NCBI RefSeq assembly: GCF_022662015.1
Contig: NZ_JAKMCM010000003.1
Coordinates: 310,001 to 374,000, forward strand
Length of the DNA: 64,000 bases
Reading direction: 5' to 3'
DNA from: Aestuariivivens sediminicola
GTDB taxonomy: Bacteria; Bacteroidota; Bacteroidia; Flavobacteriales; Flavobacteriaceae
The notes beneath the pieces were generated by a model that ran no database searches, was not told the DNA's origin, and saw only the letters and a program-made list of their open reading frames with translations. Position 1 is the stretch's first letter; each line of letters opens with the position of its first letter. Shown one piece after another: positions 52,653 to 63,606 of the stretch. The position numbers and the translations under genes are program-made.

Positions 52653-53357
52653 TTACTCATTTATAAAAGCGACGGCATGGCATGCGACGATGGCAGCTGT
52701 TTCTGTCCGTAATCTCGATGCACCCAAATTTACGGGAATATAATTGTTTTCCAGAGCCATTTTAATTTCTTTAACACTAAAATCCCCTTCCGGTCCAATT
52801 AAAATAGTCGTGTTGCCATTCCGTGTAAGGTGCTGCTTAATGTGGTTTTTTTGGTTTGTTTCACAATGGGCAATAAACAAATCACCATCCCTGTTTTCTG
52901 AAATGAAATCGTTAAAGGGCGTTAGGTCATTCAGTTTTGGCAAATAGCAATTGAGAGATTGTTTCAATGCCGTTTGCAGTATTTTTTCATAGCGTTCTTT
53001 TTTAATGACTTTTCGTTCGCTATGATCACAGACAAGAGGGGTTATCGTATCTACACCTATTTCAGTAGCCTTTTCGAGAAACCATTCATAACGCTCATTC
53101 ATTTTCGTTGGAGCCACTGCCATGTGTAACCTGTAGGGTCTTATGGCCTGCCTGGATCTGTCAGTGACCTGAGCGACACAATGCCTCGGGTCAGGGTGCA
53201 TCACTTCGACAGTATATAACCATCCTTTCCCATCGGTGATGTGCAACAGATCTCCTGACTGCTTTCTTAAGACCTTAGTAATATGGCGACTCTCCTCTTT
53301 ATTGAAGCCAAACTCAATGGTGTCTTCATTTATTTCGGAATGGTAAAAGAGTTGCAT
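52653..53357 (-). CDS. rsmE: 16S rRNA (uracil-1498-N3)-methyltransferase
   Basis: RsmE methylates U1498 in the 30S decoding centre. From the ATG at 53355-53357 (MQLFYHSEINEDTIEF), the product has 234 residues; an upstream start at 53372 adds five residues unlike the family. Seen: SRHITKVLRKQSGDLLHITD (RNA-binding domain), the SPOUT signature ILIGPEGDFSVKEIKMAL and NLGASRLRTETAAIVA. It is flanked by DUF4159 and tsaD on the same strand with minimal gaps. Confidence 0.95.
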   Translation of the reverse strand: MQLFYHSEINEDTIEFGFNKEESRHITKVLRKQSGDLLHITDGKGWLYTVEVMHPDPRHCVAQVTDRSRQAIRPYRLHMAVAPTKMNERYEWFLEKATEIGVDTITPLVCDHSERKVIKKERYEKILQTALKQSLNCYLPKLNDLTPFNDFISENRDGDLFIAHCETNQKNHIKQHLTRNGNTTILIGPEGDFSVKEIKMALENNYIPVNLGASRLRTETAAIVACHAVAFINE

Positions 53358-53372
53358 ACAATTAAAACACAA

Positions 53373-54395
53373 TTAAATTTTTAATCTGGCTGAAGCCGCA
53401 ATGTTCGGTTGGGTGAATTCACCTTCCAAATATTTTAAATACCCGACAATGGCAATCATCGCAGCGTTGTCGGTAGTAAATTCAAATTTAGGGATATACG
53501 TGGTCCATCCATATTTTTTTTCACCTTCTTTTAAAGCCTGGCGAATGCCTGTATTGGCTGAAACACCCCCACCAATTGCAATATGTTTGATGCCGGTTTG
53601 ATGGGATGCTATTTTTAATTTATCCATTAAGATTCGAATGATGGTATATTGTATTGAGGCACAAATATCATCCAGGTTTTCCGTTATGAAATTTGGATTG
53701 GCTTGGGTTTCCCGCTGCACAAAATATAGGATTGCCGTCTTTAGACCTGAAAAACTGAAATTCAAACCATCGACTTTTGGTTTGGTGAATTTAAAGGCTT
53801 TGGGATTGCCATTCCTGGCCCGTTTATCAATTTCCGGTCCGGCGGGATAGCCTAACCCCAGGATCTTACCACTTTTATCAAAAGCTTCACCTACAGCATC
53901 ATCGATGGTCTCACCAATTACGGTCATATCAAAATAGTGATCTACTCTAACAATTTGTGTATGGCCTCCGGAAATAGTCATGGCTAAAAAGGGGAACGGT
54001 GGTTTAGCATAGCCTGTTTCATCAATGTAATGAGCAAGGATATGCGCCTGCATGTGGTTGACATCTATTAGCGGAATGCCCAGACCAATGGACAGAGACT
54101 TGGCGAATGAGGTTCCTACAAGCAGCGAGCCCATTAGACCCGGGCCACGAGTAAATGCTATGGCATTGAGATCATCTTTTGAAATCCGGGCCTGTTTTAG
54201 TGCCTGATCCACCACAGGGACAATGTTTTGCTGATGTGCCCGAGAGGCTAACTCCGGTACGACACCGCCGTAGGCTTCATGTATTTTTTGTCCTGCAATG
54301 ACGTTGCTTAATATTTTCCCGTTGTGCATTATGGACGCTGCCGTATCATCGCATGATGATTCAATTCCCAAGATGTAAATATTTTGTTCCTTCAT
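53373..54395 (-). CDS. tsaD: tRNA N6-adenosine threonylcarbamoyltransferase
   Basis: TsaD transfers threonylcarbamoyl from TC-AMP to A37 of ANN-decoding tRNAs. The 340-residue protein begins ILGIESSCDDTAASI. The metal-binding His114 and His118 lie in NHMQAHILAHY. The ASKHA phosphate loops are visible (ISGGHTQIV, IAIGGGVSANTGIR). It is divergent from the TamB gene across a 177-base gap in which I see no clear -7 box pair. Confidence 0.97.
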   Translation of the reverse strand: MKEQNIYILGIESSCDDTAASIMHNGKILSNVIAGQKIHEAYGGVVPELASRAHQQNIVPVVDQALKQARISKDDLNAIAFTRGPGLMGSLLVGTSFAKSLSIGLGIPLIDVNHMQAHILAHYIDETGYAKPPFPFLAMTISGGHTQIVRVDHYFDMTVIGETIDDAVGEAFDKSGKILGLGYPAGPEIDKRARNGNPKAFKFTKPKVDGLNFSFSGLKTAILYFVQRETQANPNFITENLDDICASIQYTIIRILMDKLKIASHQTGIKHIAIGGGVSANTGIRQALKEGEKKYGWTTYIPKFEFTTDNAAMIAIVGYLKYLEGEFTQPNIAASARLKI

Positions 54396-54572
54396 TACTG
54401 AATTTTAGGCACAATAATTGTTAATTTTGAAAACAATGAAACAGGGTTTGTTCTTGTTTTACAAAACACAAAACTAGTCTTTTTTTTATTTTATAGGAAT
54501 AGCTGTGTAACAGGTGTGAAATAATCAGAGGGTGTTATATGTTAAAGTAATATACTGAATAATTTAAGTTAG

Positions 54573-57500
54573 TTGAATATCAAAAGAGTATTTAAAATAG
54601 TATCAAAGCTTGCGGTCGTCCTATTACTGCTCTTTATTATTTTGGTATTGTTTCTATCCATTCCTTCTGTCCAAACCAAACTTGGAAATTATGTTACCAA
54701 TCGATTGAATGAAGATTTTAAAACCAATATCAATGTCAATCGTGTCAGTTTACAATTTAATGGCGATATAGAACTCAAGGAAATATATATTGAAGATTAC
54801 AGGCAGGATACCTTAATCAGTATATCGGAACTCAACACCTCTATCTTAAGTTTACCAAATCTTTATAAAGGCAATTTAACATTTGGCGATATCGATATAG
54901 AAGGATTAATATTCCACATCAAAAAGTATAAAGGTGAGTCGGACACCAATCTGGACATTTTTGTAAAGAAACTCGAAAGTGATAATCCGAGAGCGGATAA
55001 AAAAGGGTTTTTGCTGTCTTCAAGTGATGTATCAGTGTATGACGGGGTCTTTAAAATAACCAATGAAAATAAAGACCGAGCTGAAATCTTCAATTTTAGT
55101 AACTTAAATATTAATGCCACAAATTTTTTAATTAATGGAAGTGATGTTAGTGCACGCATTAATACATTGGCACTTAAGGATAGTCGGGGGGTAACCATTA
55201 AAAACATGATGACCAATTTTAAATATACCCTAACAGATATGACCTTCGATGATTTAGAAATAAAAACTGAGCAATCTGTTTTAAAGGGCGATTTAAAGTT
55301 TGACTATAACCGGGAGGATCTTCAATTTTTTACGGATAAGGTTAATATTACGGCCGCTTTTAAAGATTCCAATGTGTATTTGGATGAACTTAATACCATC
55401 TACAATGAGTTCGGTTCCAATCAGAGAGCTCGATTTGATGTGGAACTCTCGGGAACACTGAATAATTTGTTCGCTCGAAACCTGATCATGTACTCCAGCA
55501 GGCGAACCAAAGTGTTTGGTAATTTTAATTTTAAAAACTTATTTAACAAGGAACCCAATAATTTTTATATGAATGGCAGGTTCAATAACTTATCATCGAC
55601 ATATGCCGATTTAACGAATATGTTACCGAACGTCCTGGGTGCTGCCATTCCGAGTTCTTTTGAGAGATTGGGTTATTTTACGCTTACCGGAACTTCGGAG
55701 GTAACCGCCTCCAATGTTAAGGCTGACGTGACTATTGAGACCGAGTTAGGAGTTATTAAATCGAATCTGGACATTTCGAAGGTGAAAACTATCGACGATG
55801 CGAAGTACAAGGGTAACATTGTGCTTGAGGCATTCGATATGGGCACCTTTGTACAGCTGCCTAAAATAGGGGTTGTTTCATTGAATTTTGATGTCAATGG
55901 TAAAGGATTTTTAAGTGAAACTGTAAACACTGAGGTTAAAGGAGATATTTCGAGTGCCGTATATAACAATTACGATTATAAAAACACAAAGGTCGCAGGA
56001 ACGGTAAGAAATAAGATATTTGATGGAAATCTTGTAACCAGTGACAGGAATCTCGTTTTTAATTTTAATGGTTTGGTAGATTTTTCGGAAGATGTCAGAA
56101 AATATGATTTTCAGGCAAAGGTCGACTATGCCAATTTAAAGGCGCTCAATTTTGTTAAAAACGACAGTATCTCCCTCTTTGAAAGCGCTGTAAAAATGAA
56201 TATGAATGGCAGTAGCCTTGACGATGCCTACGGAACCATTGTGTTTACCAACACAACCTATAAAAATGAATATAATACCTATTATTTTGAACGTTTTGAA
56301 ACCAGTTCAAGATTTAATGAAGGTGTACGATATATCAGCATAAACTCTCCCGATATTATTAGTGGCAGCATGGTGGGGAAATTTCAGTTCAACGACCTGA
56401 AAAAGCTTTTTGAGAATTCTTTGGGCAACATCTATACCAACTACATTCCGAATGAAGTGGGTAATAATCAATATTTCGATTTTAATTTTACCATATACAA
56501 CAAGATACTTGAAGTTTTTATACCGGAAATTCAGGTTGGAAAGAACACGTTCATAAAAGGCACTGTTGAAAGCGATGCCCGGGAATTTAAGTTGTTGTTC
56601 AAATCGCCGGAAATTAAATTAGCGGAAAATTTAGTGCGCAACATAGAGCTGCAGGTGGACAATGAAAATCCATTATTCAATACTTACGTGGAGCTCGACA
56701 GTATAAGTACCAAATATTACAATGTATCGGATTTTCGTTTAATCAACGCCACCCTTAACGACACGCTTTTTATGCGATCTGAATTTACAGGAGGTAAGCG
56801 CAATAAAGACATCTATAATTTAAATTTTTACCATACCATAAACGAAGAAAATGAGTCTGTAATTGGGTTTAAGAAATCGGATATTACCATTAAGGACAAT
56901 AAGTGGTTTATCAATGAGGCTAAGGACCAATTCAATAAAATAGCCTTTAATAAGGCCCTGACCAAGTTTCATATGGATCAGCTTAAAGTGAATCACAATG
57001 CCGAGGTGATCCAGTTGTCGGGTTTCATTCAGGACTCTACTCAAAAGGATATCAGGCTGAATTTTAAGGATGTGGACTTGGCCAAAATAACGCCCGACCT
57101 TGATAGTCTCTCGCTCGCAGGAAATGTTAATGGCAAATTGGATATTCTCCAGAAGAATGGAAGTTATTTACCCAATTCAACTATCATTATTGATAATTTT
57201 AAAGTCAATGATTTTTTATTTGGGTCCTTCGATGCCAGTATTAAGGGAAATGAGACCTTAACCAATTATAATATTGATGCCACAATTAAAAATAATACCC
57301 TGGAATCGTTCAGGGCCAGTGGCGATATTGATGTGGTAGGGAAACAAACCTTGATTGATTTGAATATCGATTTTAATGGATTCAGTTTAGTGCCGCTAAA
57401 TCCGCTTTTATATGATGTGTTAACCGATATAAGAGGAACGATTTCGGGGGATGCTAACATTCGGGGGAATCTTAAGAGACCCGATATCGATGGCAGGCTT

Positions 57501-59033
57501 TCCCTCAATAATGGAGGACTGGGAATTCCTTACCTGAATGTGGATTACAAGTTTAATAACAATGTTGAGGTGCTTTTAAAAAACCAAACCTTTAATTTCA
57601 AAAATTTAAAAATTACGGATACGAAATATAACTCGGTGGGTGAACTCAGTGGGGCGCTGAGTCATGTGAATCTATCGGATTGGCACCTGGATTTAAATAT
57701 TACCACACCCCGCTTGTTGGTGTTGGATACCGAGGAGTCTGATGAATCCTTATATTTTGGAACGGGATTCATTGGTGGGTCGGCAAGCCTCTATGGTCCA
57801 GCGGATCAGTTAACCATTGATGTCATTGGGGAAACAAAAAATGGTACCGTATTTAAGATACCCATCAAGGATACCGAATCCTTTGGGGACAATACCTATA
57901 TTCGATTTGTAACAAAAGAGGAAAAAGAGGCCAGACAGAAAGGAGAAGCCGTCACCTTTAAAGAAATTAAAGGCCTGGAGTTAGATTTCGATCTGGACGT
58001 CACCGAAGATGCCGAGGTTGAAATTATCATAGATAAGAACACGGGACATTCCTTAAGGGGAAGCGGTGTTGGAGGATTATTGGTAGAAATAAACACGAAT
58101 GGAAAATTCAATATGTGGGGTGATTTTTCTGTATTCAGAGGCGTTTATAATTTTGCCTATGGGGGTTTGGTCCAAAAGGAGTTTATCGTACAACCCGGCG
58201 GAACCATAGCCTGGGAGGGGGAACCTTTGGATGCCATTATTAATATGGAAGCTGTATATAAAACGCAGGCCAATCCGTCGCCGTTATTGGATAATCCGAT
58301 AAACAGGAGTATTCCCGTTGAATTGTTCATTAAGCTCGATGGGGATTTAACCCAACCGGATCCTGATTTTACCTTCGATTTTCCAAATGTGAATTCCACC
58401 ATAAAATCAGAATTGCAATACCGATTGGAATCGCAGGACGACAGGCAGAATCAAGCCTTATATCTGCTTTCAACAGGATCTTTTTCAAGAGGACTCAACC
58501 AATTGAATTTTTCAGGTACCATTGCCGAACGACTCAATGGAATTATTAATGGCATTTTTTCGAGTGGGGACAGTAAGTTTAACTTAGGATTGAATTATGA
58601 AGCAGGTCAGAACAGACCCGATTATCGAACCAATGACCGCGTGGGTGTCACCTTACAAACCCAAATTAGTGATCGTGTTTTGATCAATGGAAAAGTGGGG
58701 GTGCCCATCGGTGGGGCCAGTGCTACAGAAACCGTGATTGCCGGAGATGTAGAAATAGACTTTTTACTGAATGAGGAGGGCACACTAACCGCAAAAGTGT
58801 TTAACAGGGAGAACAGCATCCAAAATTTTGGCGAGGCTATAGGGTATACTCAAGGTGTGGGAATTTCATATAATGTAGATTTTAATACCTTTAAAGAGCT
58901 CATTCAAAATTTATTTAAGACATCAAAATCAAGAAAAAAAGATGACGTTATCGAAGAACCTTCCAACGATAATGATACGTCCTCCTTTCCCGATTTTATT
59001 GATATCAAAACGAACGTAAAGGCCCAGAAATAG
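54573..59033 (+). CDS. tamB: TamB-like translocation/assembly module protein
   Basis: This 1486-residue protein has an N-terminal TM anchor (about 10-30), a long repeat-rich beta-groove of AsmA/DUF490-type text, and a C-terminal TamB domain (about 1080-1430: DLDVTEDAEVEIIIDKNTGH, GDFSVFRGVYNFAYGGLVQK, GGTIAWEGEPLDAIINMEA). TamB-family proteins span the periplasm and move lipids or assist outer-membrane proteins. The TTG start at 54573 is chosen; no in-frame ATG offers a better N terminus. It may pair with an outer-membrane TamA/BamA-like protein encoded elsewhere. Confidence 0.92.
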   Translation: MNIKRVFKIVSKLAVVLLLLFIILVLFLSIPSVQTKLGNYVTNRLNEDFKTNINVNRVSLQFNGDIELKEIYIEDYRQDTLISISELNTSILSLPNLYKGNLTFGDIDIEGLIFHIKKYKGESDTNLDIFVKKLESDNPRADKKGFLLSSSDVSVYDGVFKITNENKDRAEIFNFSNLNINATNFLINGSDVSARINTLALKDSRGVTIKNMMTNFKYTLTDMTFDDLEIKTEQSVLKGDLKFDYNREDLQFFTDKVNITAAFKDSNVYLDELNTIYNEFGSNQRARFDVELSGTLNNLFARNLIMYSSRRTKVFGNFNFKNLFNKEPNNFYMNGRFNNLSSTYADLTNMLPNVLGAAIPSSFERLGYFTLTGTSEVTASNVKADVTIETELGVIKSNLDISKVKTIDDAKYKGNIVLEAFDMGTFVQLPKIGVVSLNFDVNGKGFLSETVNTEVKGDISSAVYNNYDYKNTKVAGTVRNKIFDGNLVTSDRNLVFNFNGLVDFSEDVRKYDFQAKVDYANLKALNFVKNDSISLFESAVKMNMNGSSLDDAYGTIVFTNTTYKNEYNTYYFERFETSSRFNEGVRYISINSPDIISGSMVGKFQFNDLKKLFENSLGNIYTNYIPNEVGNNQYFDFNFTIYNKILEVFIPEIQVGKNTFIKGTVESDAREFKLLFKSPEIKLAENLVRNIELQVDNENPLFNTYVELDSISTKYYNVSDFRLINATLNDTLFMRSEFTGGKRNKDIYNLNFYHTINEENESVIGFKKSDITIKDNKWFINEAKDQFNKIAFNKALTKFHMDQLKVNHNAEVIQLSGFIQDSTQKDIRLNFKDVDLAKITPDLDSLSLAGNVNGKLDILQKNGSYLPNSTIIIDNFKVNDFLFGSFDASIKGNETLTNYNIDATIKNNTLESFRASGDIDVVGKQTLIDLNIDFNGFSLVPLNPLLYDVLTDIRGTISGDANIRGNLKRPDIDGRLSLNNGGLGIPYLNVDYKFNNNVEVLLKNQTFNFKNLKITDTKYNSVGELSGALSHVNLSDWHLDLNITTPRLLVLDTEESDESLYFGTGFIGGSASLYGPADQLTIDVIGETKNGTVFKIPIKDTESFGDNTYIRFVTKEEKEARQKGEAVTFKEIKGLELDFDLDVTEDAEVEIIIDKNTGHSLRGSGVGGLLVEINTNGKFNMWGDFSVFRGVYNFAYGGLVQKEFIVQPGGTIAWEGEPLDAIINMEAVYKTQANPSPLLDNPINRSIPVELFIKLDGDLTQPDPDFTFDFPNVNSTIKSELQYRLESQDDRQNQALYLLSTGSFSRGLNQLNFSGTIAERLNGIINGIFSSGDSKFNLGLNYEAGQNRPDYRTNDRVGVTLQTQISDRVLINGKVGVPIGGASATETVIAGDVEIDFLLNEEGTLTAKVFNRENSIQNFGEAIGYTQGVGISYNVDFNTFKELIQNLFKTSKSRKKDDVIEEPSNDNDTSSFPDFIDIKTNVKAQK

Positions 59034-59144
59034 ATTGTTGTTGCGCTTGCCCATACCATGTTGTCCCTAAGAAATGAGGGTAAAAAGAACTAAAACGTTA
59101 TAGTATAGTAATGTATTAAAATACTGTAAATGCTATCGATATAT

Positions 59145-59152
59145 TATATTTG
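59145..59152 (+). promoter_or_regulatory. -7 promoter box for pfkA-gapA
   Basis: TATATTTG (TAnnTTTG), 39 bases before the chosen ATG at 59192. It lies at the 5' edge of the longer reading frame that would start at 59150, which argues against that start. Confidence 0.6.
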
Positions 59153-59191
59153 TTTATTAATTTTACGTTCCGAAAATTTAGAAATAGTTTA

Positions 59192-60178
59192 ATGCCGAAT
59201 AAAATAAAGAAACTGGCTGTCTTAACTTCGGGTGGCGACTCGCCGGGCATGAATGCCGCTATTCGCTCTGTGGTTAGAACCTGTGCGTACCATGACGTTG
59301 AATGCGTCGGGGTATATCGTGGCTATGAAGGTTTGATTGAAGGTGATTTCAAACTCATGGGTGCAAGAAGTGTAAGGGGCATCATCAATAAGGGAGGTAC
59401 CATACTGAAATCGGCCCGATCGAAAGAATTCCGAACAGTCGAAGGTCGTCAAAAAGCCTATCAGCATTTAGTGGATCACAATATTGACGGACTTGTTGTC
59501 ATAGGTGGAGACGGTTCGTTTACCGGAGCACTTATTTTTAATCAGGAATTCGATTTTCCGGTCATGGGTATTCCAGGTACAATAGACAATGACATCTTCG
59601 GAACATCACACACCCTGGGTTTTGATACCGCTTTAAATACCGTAGTTGATGCCATAGATAAAATAAGGGATACTGCAAGCTCACATAACCGATTGTTTTT
59701 TATTGAGGTCATGGGACGCGATGTGGGACATATCGCCCTTAATACTGGCATAGCCGGTGGTGCTGAGGAAATATTGATACCTGAAGAAGATCTGGGCTTA
59801 GATCGTCTGGTCGATTCCTTAAATAAAAGTAGGAAGTCTGGCAAGACCTCGAGTATTGTTATCGTGGCAGAAGGAGACAAAATTGGAAAGAATATTTTCG
59901 AACTCAAGGAGTTTGTCGATGAAAATATGGAGGGATATGACGTCAGGGTTTCGGTTCTTGGTCATATGCAAAGAGGAGGCGCCCCATCGTGCTTCGATCG
60001 TGTTTTGGCCAGTAGGATGGGCGTAAAGGCTGTGGAGACGCTTTTAGAAGGCAAAACCAATTACATGGTTGGACTGCTGTCCAACAAAATGGAACTGACC
60101 CATCTGGATCAAGCCATAAAAGGAAAAACAAAAATAAATTTAGAATTACTTCGTGTCTCTGATATCATGAGCACATAA
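59192..60178 (+). CDS. pfkA: 6-phosphofructokinase (ATP)
   Basis: PfkA phosphorylates fructose-6-phosphate in glycolysis. From ATG 59192 the product has 328 residues: MPNKIKKLAVLTSGGDSPGM (GGD at 14-16 binds ATP), GGDGSFTGA, the catalytic PGTIDNDI, MGRDVGHIALNTGIAGGAEE and LGHMQRGGAPS. The choice of start is supported by the -7 box just upstream. gapA follows after 18 bases, forming a glycolytic pair. GGDGS, rather than GGDDT, fits an ATP-using enzyme. Confidence 0.96.
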   Translation: MPNKIKKLAVLTSGGDSPGMNAAIRSVVRTCAYHDVECVGVYRGYEGLIEGDFKLMGARSVRGIINKGGTILKSARSKEFRTVEGRQKAYQHLVDHNIDGLVVIGGDGSFTGALIFNQEFDFPVMGIPGTIDNDIFGTSHTLGFDTALNTVVDAIDKIRDTASSHNRLFFIEVMGRDVGHIALNTGIAGGAEEILIPEEDLGLDRLVDSLNKSRKSGKTSSIVIVAEGDKIGKNIFELKEFVDENMEGYDVRVSVLGHMQRGGAPSCFDRVLASRMGVKAVETLLEGKTNYMVGLLSNKMELTHLDQAIKGKTKINLELLRVSDIMST

Positions 60179-61198
<1,020 letters not shown>

Positions 61199-61330
61199 GT
61201 TAGACGGAGATCATTTGTAGTTACACCTTATTAGTGGAATACAAATGAATGTTGATTAAATGGACGTCATTCCCCAAATGATTGCGTATCATTGAGACTA
61301 AAAATGGGAATTGAAAACGAATAATACGAC

Positions 61331-61382
61331 AACTCCACAGCACTTTTGTGTGAATCACACAGTATGCTGTGGAGTTTTTTTA
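61331..61382 (+). terminator. Two-tier hairpin terminator after gapA
   Basis: Outer 12-bp stem AACTCCACAGCA/TGCTGTGGAGTT (61331-61342 with 61365-61376) encloses an inner stem GTGTG/CACAC (61348-61352 with 61356-61360), followed by a run of T. The kinase ATG is only 12 bases further, so the hairpin may also lie in that gene's leader. Confidence 0.88.
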
Positions 61383-61393
61383 ACTTTAGATTT

Positions 61394-62254
61394 ATGATTT
61401 TAATTGTTGATAGTGGTTCTACAAAATCAGATTGGATTGCAGTAGATAATAATGGTAACAAATTACTTGAGAAGATACGTACAAAAGGCCTTAATCCAGC
61501 TATTTTGCCGGAAAAGAAGCTAAAGAAAATAATTAAGGGCAGTGAAGATCTAAAGAACAACAGGGAAATTGTCTCTCATGTTTTTTTCTACGGGGCAGGA
61601 TGTGGTACCGAAAAACCGGTACAGACCCTGAGAGAGGTACTTCAGAGCATTTTTATAAATGCCCAGATTGAGGTGAATGAGGATACCATGGCGGCAGTGT
61701 ATGCCTGTATCAACAATCCTCAGGAAGCTGCAGTGGTATGTATTTTGGGAACCGGATCGAATTGCAGTTATTACGATGGCGAAAACTTGCATCAGAAGGT
61801 CATTTCTTTAGGTTACACCCTAATGGATGATGCCTCTGGCAATTATTATGGGAAACAACTCATCAGGGATTACTATTTTAATAAGATGCCGGAAAATGTT
61901 CGGGTTGCATTTGGAAGCAAATACAATATGGACGCCGATTATATAAAATACAACCTGTATAAACAACCTAACCCGAATGCCTATTTGGCCAATTTCGCAG
62001 AATTTATGTTTTTGCATAAAGATTCGGAATATACAATAGAATTAATAAAAAAAGGGATTCGGCTTTTTGCGGAAAACATGATTCTGCAGTTTAAGGATCA
62101 TTTGAAAACAGTTCCCGTCCATTTTGCCGGTTCAATAGCCTTTTTTGCGCAGAATGAAATCAAGGAAGTAGCAGAAGAAATGGGCTTTACAACAGGAAAT
62201 TTTATACGAAGACCTATCGACCGGTTAATTCCGTTCCACACCAAAGACTTATAA
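61394..62254 (+). CDS. BadF/BadG-type kinase (N-acetylglucosamine kinase-like)
   Basis: This 286-residue ASKHA-fold protein from ATG 61394 starts MILIVDSGSTKSDWIAVD (phosphate-1 loop). It continues with FYGAGCG, VNEDTMAAVYAC, CILGTGSNCSYYDG and GYTLMDDASGNYYGKQLI. This resembles N-acetylglucosamine kinases of the BadF/BadG/BcrA/BcrD family in Bacteroidota. An in-frame start at 61346 would lie inside the gapA terminator. The sugar specificity is inferred only. Confidence 0.87.
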   Translation: MILIVDSGSTKSDWIAVDNNGNKLLEKIRTKGLNPAILPEKKLKKIIKGSEDLKNNREIVSHVFFYGAGCGTEKPVQTLREVLQSIFINAQIEVNEDTMAAVYACINNPQEAAVVCILGTGSNCSYYDGENLHQKVISLGYTLMDDASGNYYGKQLIRDYYFNKMPENVRVAFGSKYNMDADYIKYNLYKQPNPNAYLANFAEFMFLHKDSEYTIELIKKGIRLFAENMILQFKDHLKTVPVHFAGSIAFFAQNEIKEVAEEMGFTTGNFIRRPIDRLIPFHTKDL

Positions 62255-62280
62255 TGTAAAAAACGATCAAGTATTTTAAT

Positions 62281-62313
62281 GAGGTTTAACGAAATGGTTA
62301 AACCTCTTTTTTT
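62281..62313 (+). terminator. Rho-independent terminator after the kinase gene
   Basis: 10-bp stem GAGGTTTAAC/GTTAAACCTC (62281-62290 with 62297-62306), 6-base loop, T-run of seven. Confidence 0.92.
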
Positions 62314-62450
62314 ATGCATCATGACAGGATCATGGATGCTTTTCTTAAAGGAACGTTAATTAACACTACCCAAGTTTCCTTTAACATATTCCTAACACCT
62401 GTACGTACCTTTTTGGTCTACTTTTAAACAACTAATTCAAATCAATCAAC

Positions 62451-63542
62451 ATGAAAACGAACAACATTTCCAAACTAATTTTAGGTCTATTATGTGCATT
62501 GAGTATTAATTCCTTTGCCCAGTTAAATTTTCCCCGTGGAAGCCAGCAGGCTAAAGTATCCCAGCGCGTAGGCATAACCGATGTCACTATCATGTATTCC
62601 CGACCCAGTGTAAAGGGTCGCGAAGTTTACGGAAAGTTAGTGCCCTACGGTATGAATAACCTGGGTTTTGGTACGGCGGAATTATCGCCATGGCGGGCTG
62701 GAGCAGATGAGAATACGATCATTAAATTTTCCGATGATGTTAAGATTGAGGGGCAACCACTTCAAGCCGGAAAATATGGATTTCACATCATTGTCAACCC
62801 GGATGATACCGCCACACTTATTTTCTCCAACAACCATTCGTCATGGGGCAGTTACTTCTACAAGCCTGAGGAAGATGCCTTAAGGGTCGATATTAAAACC
62901 AAAACCATTCCGCATACCGAATTGTTAACCTTTGCTTTCGATGAGGTTGAGGCCAATGCCGCCACAGCGTCCTTAAAATGGGAGCGCAAAGCCTTCCCTT
63001 TTAAGATAGAAGTCGATGTTCCAACGATTGTTTTAAACGACATTAGATCCAAATTTAGTGGACAGGCCGGATTTCAACGTCAAAACTGGGAGCGTGCTGC
63101 AAATTATGCTTTGAACAATGGTGGCGATTTAGAGGAGGCCTTAGTGTGGATCGATAATGCCATATCCGGTCAGTTCTACAGTCAGAAAACCTTTAATAAC
63201 ATAGCCATTAAAGCGCAGATTTTGAATAAAATGGGAAAAGCTGAGGCCTATGCTCAACTCATGGATGAAGCTGCGGGTATGGCCAATAAAAGGCAACTCA
63301 ATACCCTGGGCTATCAGATGCTGGGAGCGAAGGACTATGAGCGTGCTTTAAAATACTTTAAACTGAATGTAGCTAACCATCCTACCGACGCCAACGCCTA
63401 TGATAGTTTGGGTGAATGTTATAAGACCATGGGCGACAAAAAGAACGCCATAAAGAATTTAAAAAAATCACTATCGCTTAACCCACCGGCAAATGTGAAG
63501 GCAAACTCAGAAAAACTTTTAGCCGAATTAGAGGCCATATAG
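62451..63542 (+). CDS. DUF2911 domain protein with C-terminal TPRs
   Basis: This 363-residue protein has a signal peptide (ending NSFAQ), a DUF2911 domain (about 25-190: QRVGITDVTIMYSRPSVKGR, GKLVPYGMNN, PWRAGADENTIIKFSDDV) and C-terminal TPR repeats (about 215-360; ALKYFKLNVANHPTDANAYD, SLGECYKTMGDKKNAIKNLK). The function of DUF2911 is unknown; it is common in marine Bacteroidota as an exported protein. It stands alone between two terminators. Confidence 0.9.
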   Translation: MKTNNISKLILGLLCALSINSFAQLNFPRGSQQAKVSQRVGITDVTIMYSRPSVKGREVYGKLVPYGMNNLGFGTAELSPWRAGADENTIIKFSDDVKIEGQPLQAGKYGFHIIVNPDDTATLIFSNNHSSWGSYFYKPEEDALRVDIKTKTIPHTELLTFAFDEVEANAATASLKWERKAFPFKIEVDVPTIVLNDIRSKFSGQAGFQRQNWERAANYALNNGGDLEEALVWIDNAISGQFYSQKTFNNIAIKAQILNKMGKAEAYAQLMDEAAGMANKRQLNTLGYQMLGAKDYERALKYFKLNVANHPTDANAYDSLGECYKTMGDKKNAIKNLKKSLSLNPPANVKANSEKLLAELEAI

Positions 63543-63576
63543 GAACTGTCATCAATCAAACTACAGCAGTTTTCCA

Positions 63577-63606
63577 AAACGCCCGGCACACTCGTGTTGG
63601 GCGTTT
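63577..63606. terminator. Bidirectional terminator between the DUF2911 and recG genes
   Basis: Stem AAACGCCC/GGGCGTTT (63577-63584 with 63599-63606) with an inner ACAC/GTGT pairing. It overlaps the recG stop codon and serves the convergent pair. Confidence 0.75.

Noticed and set aside
59150-59191. Longer pfkA start at 59150
   Set aside because: It begins inside the -7 box; MPNKIKKLAVL fits the family.
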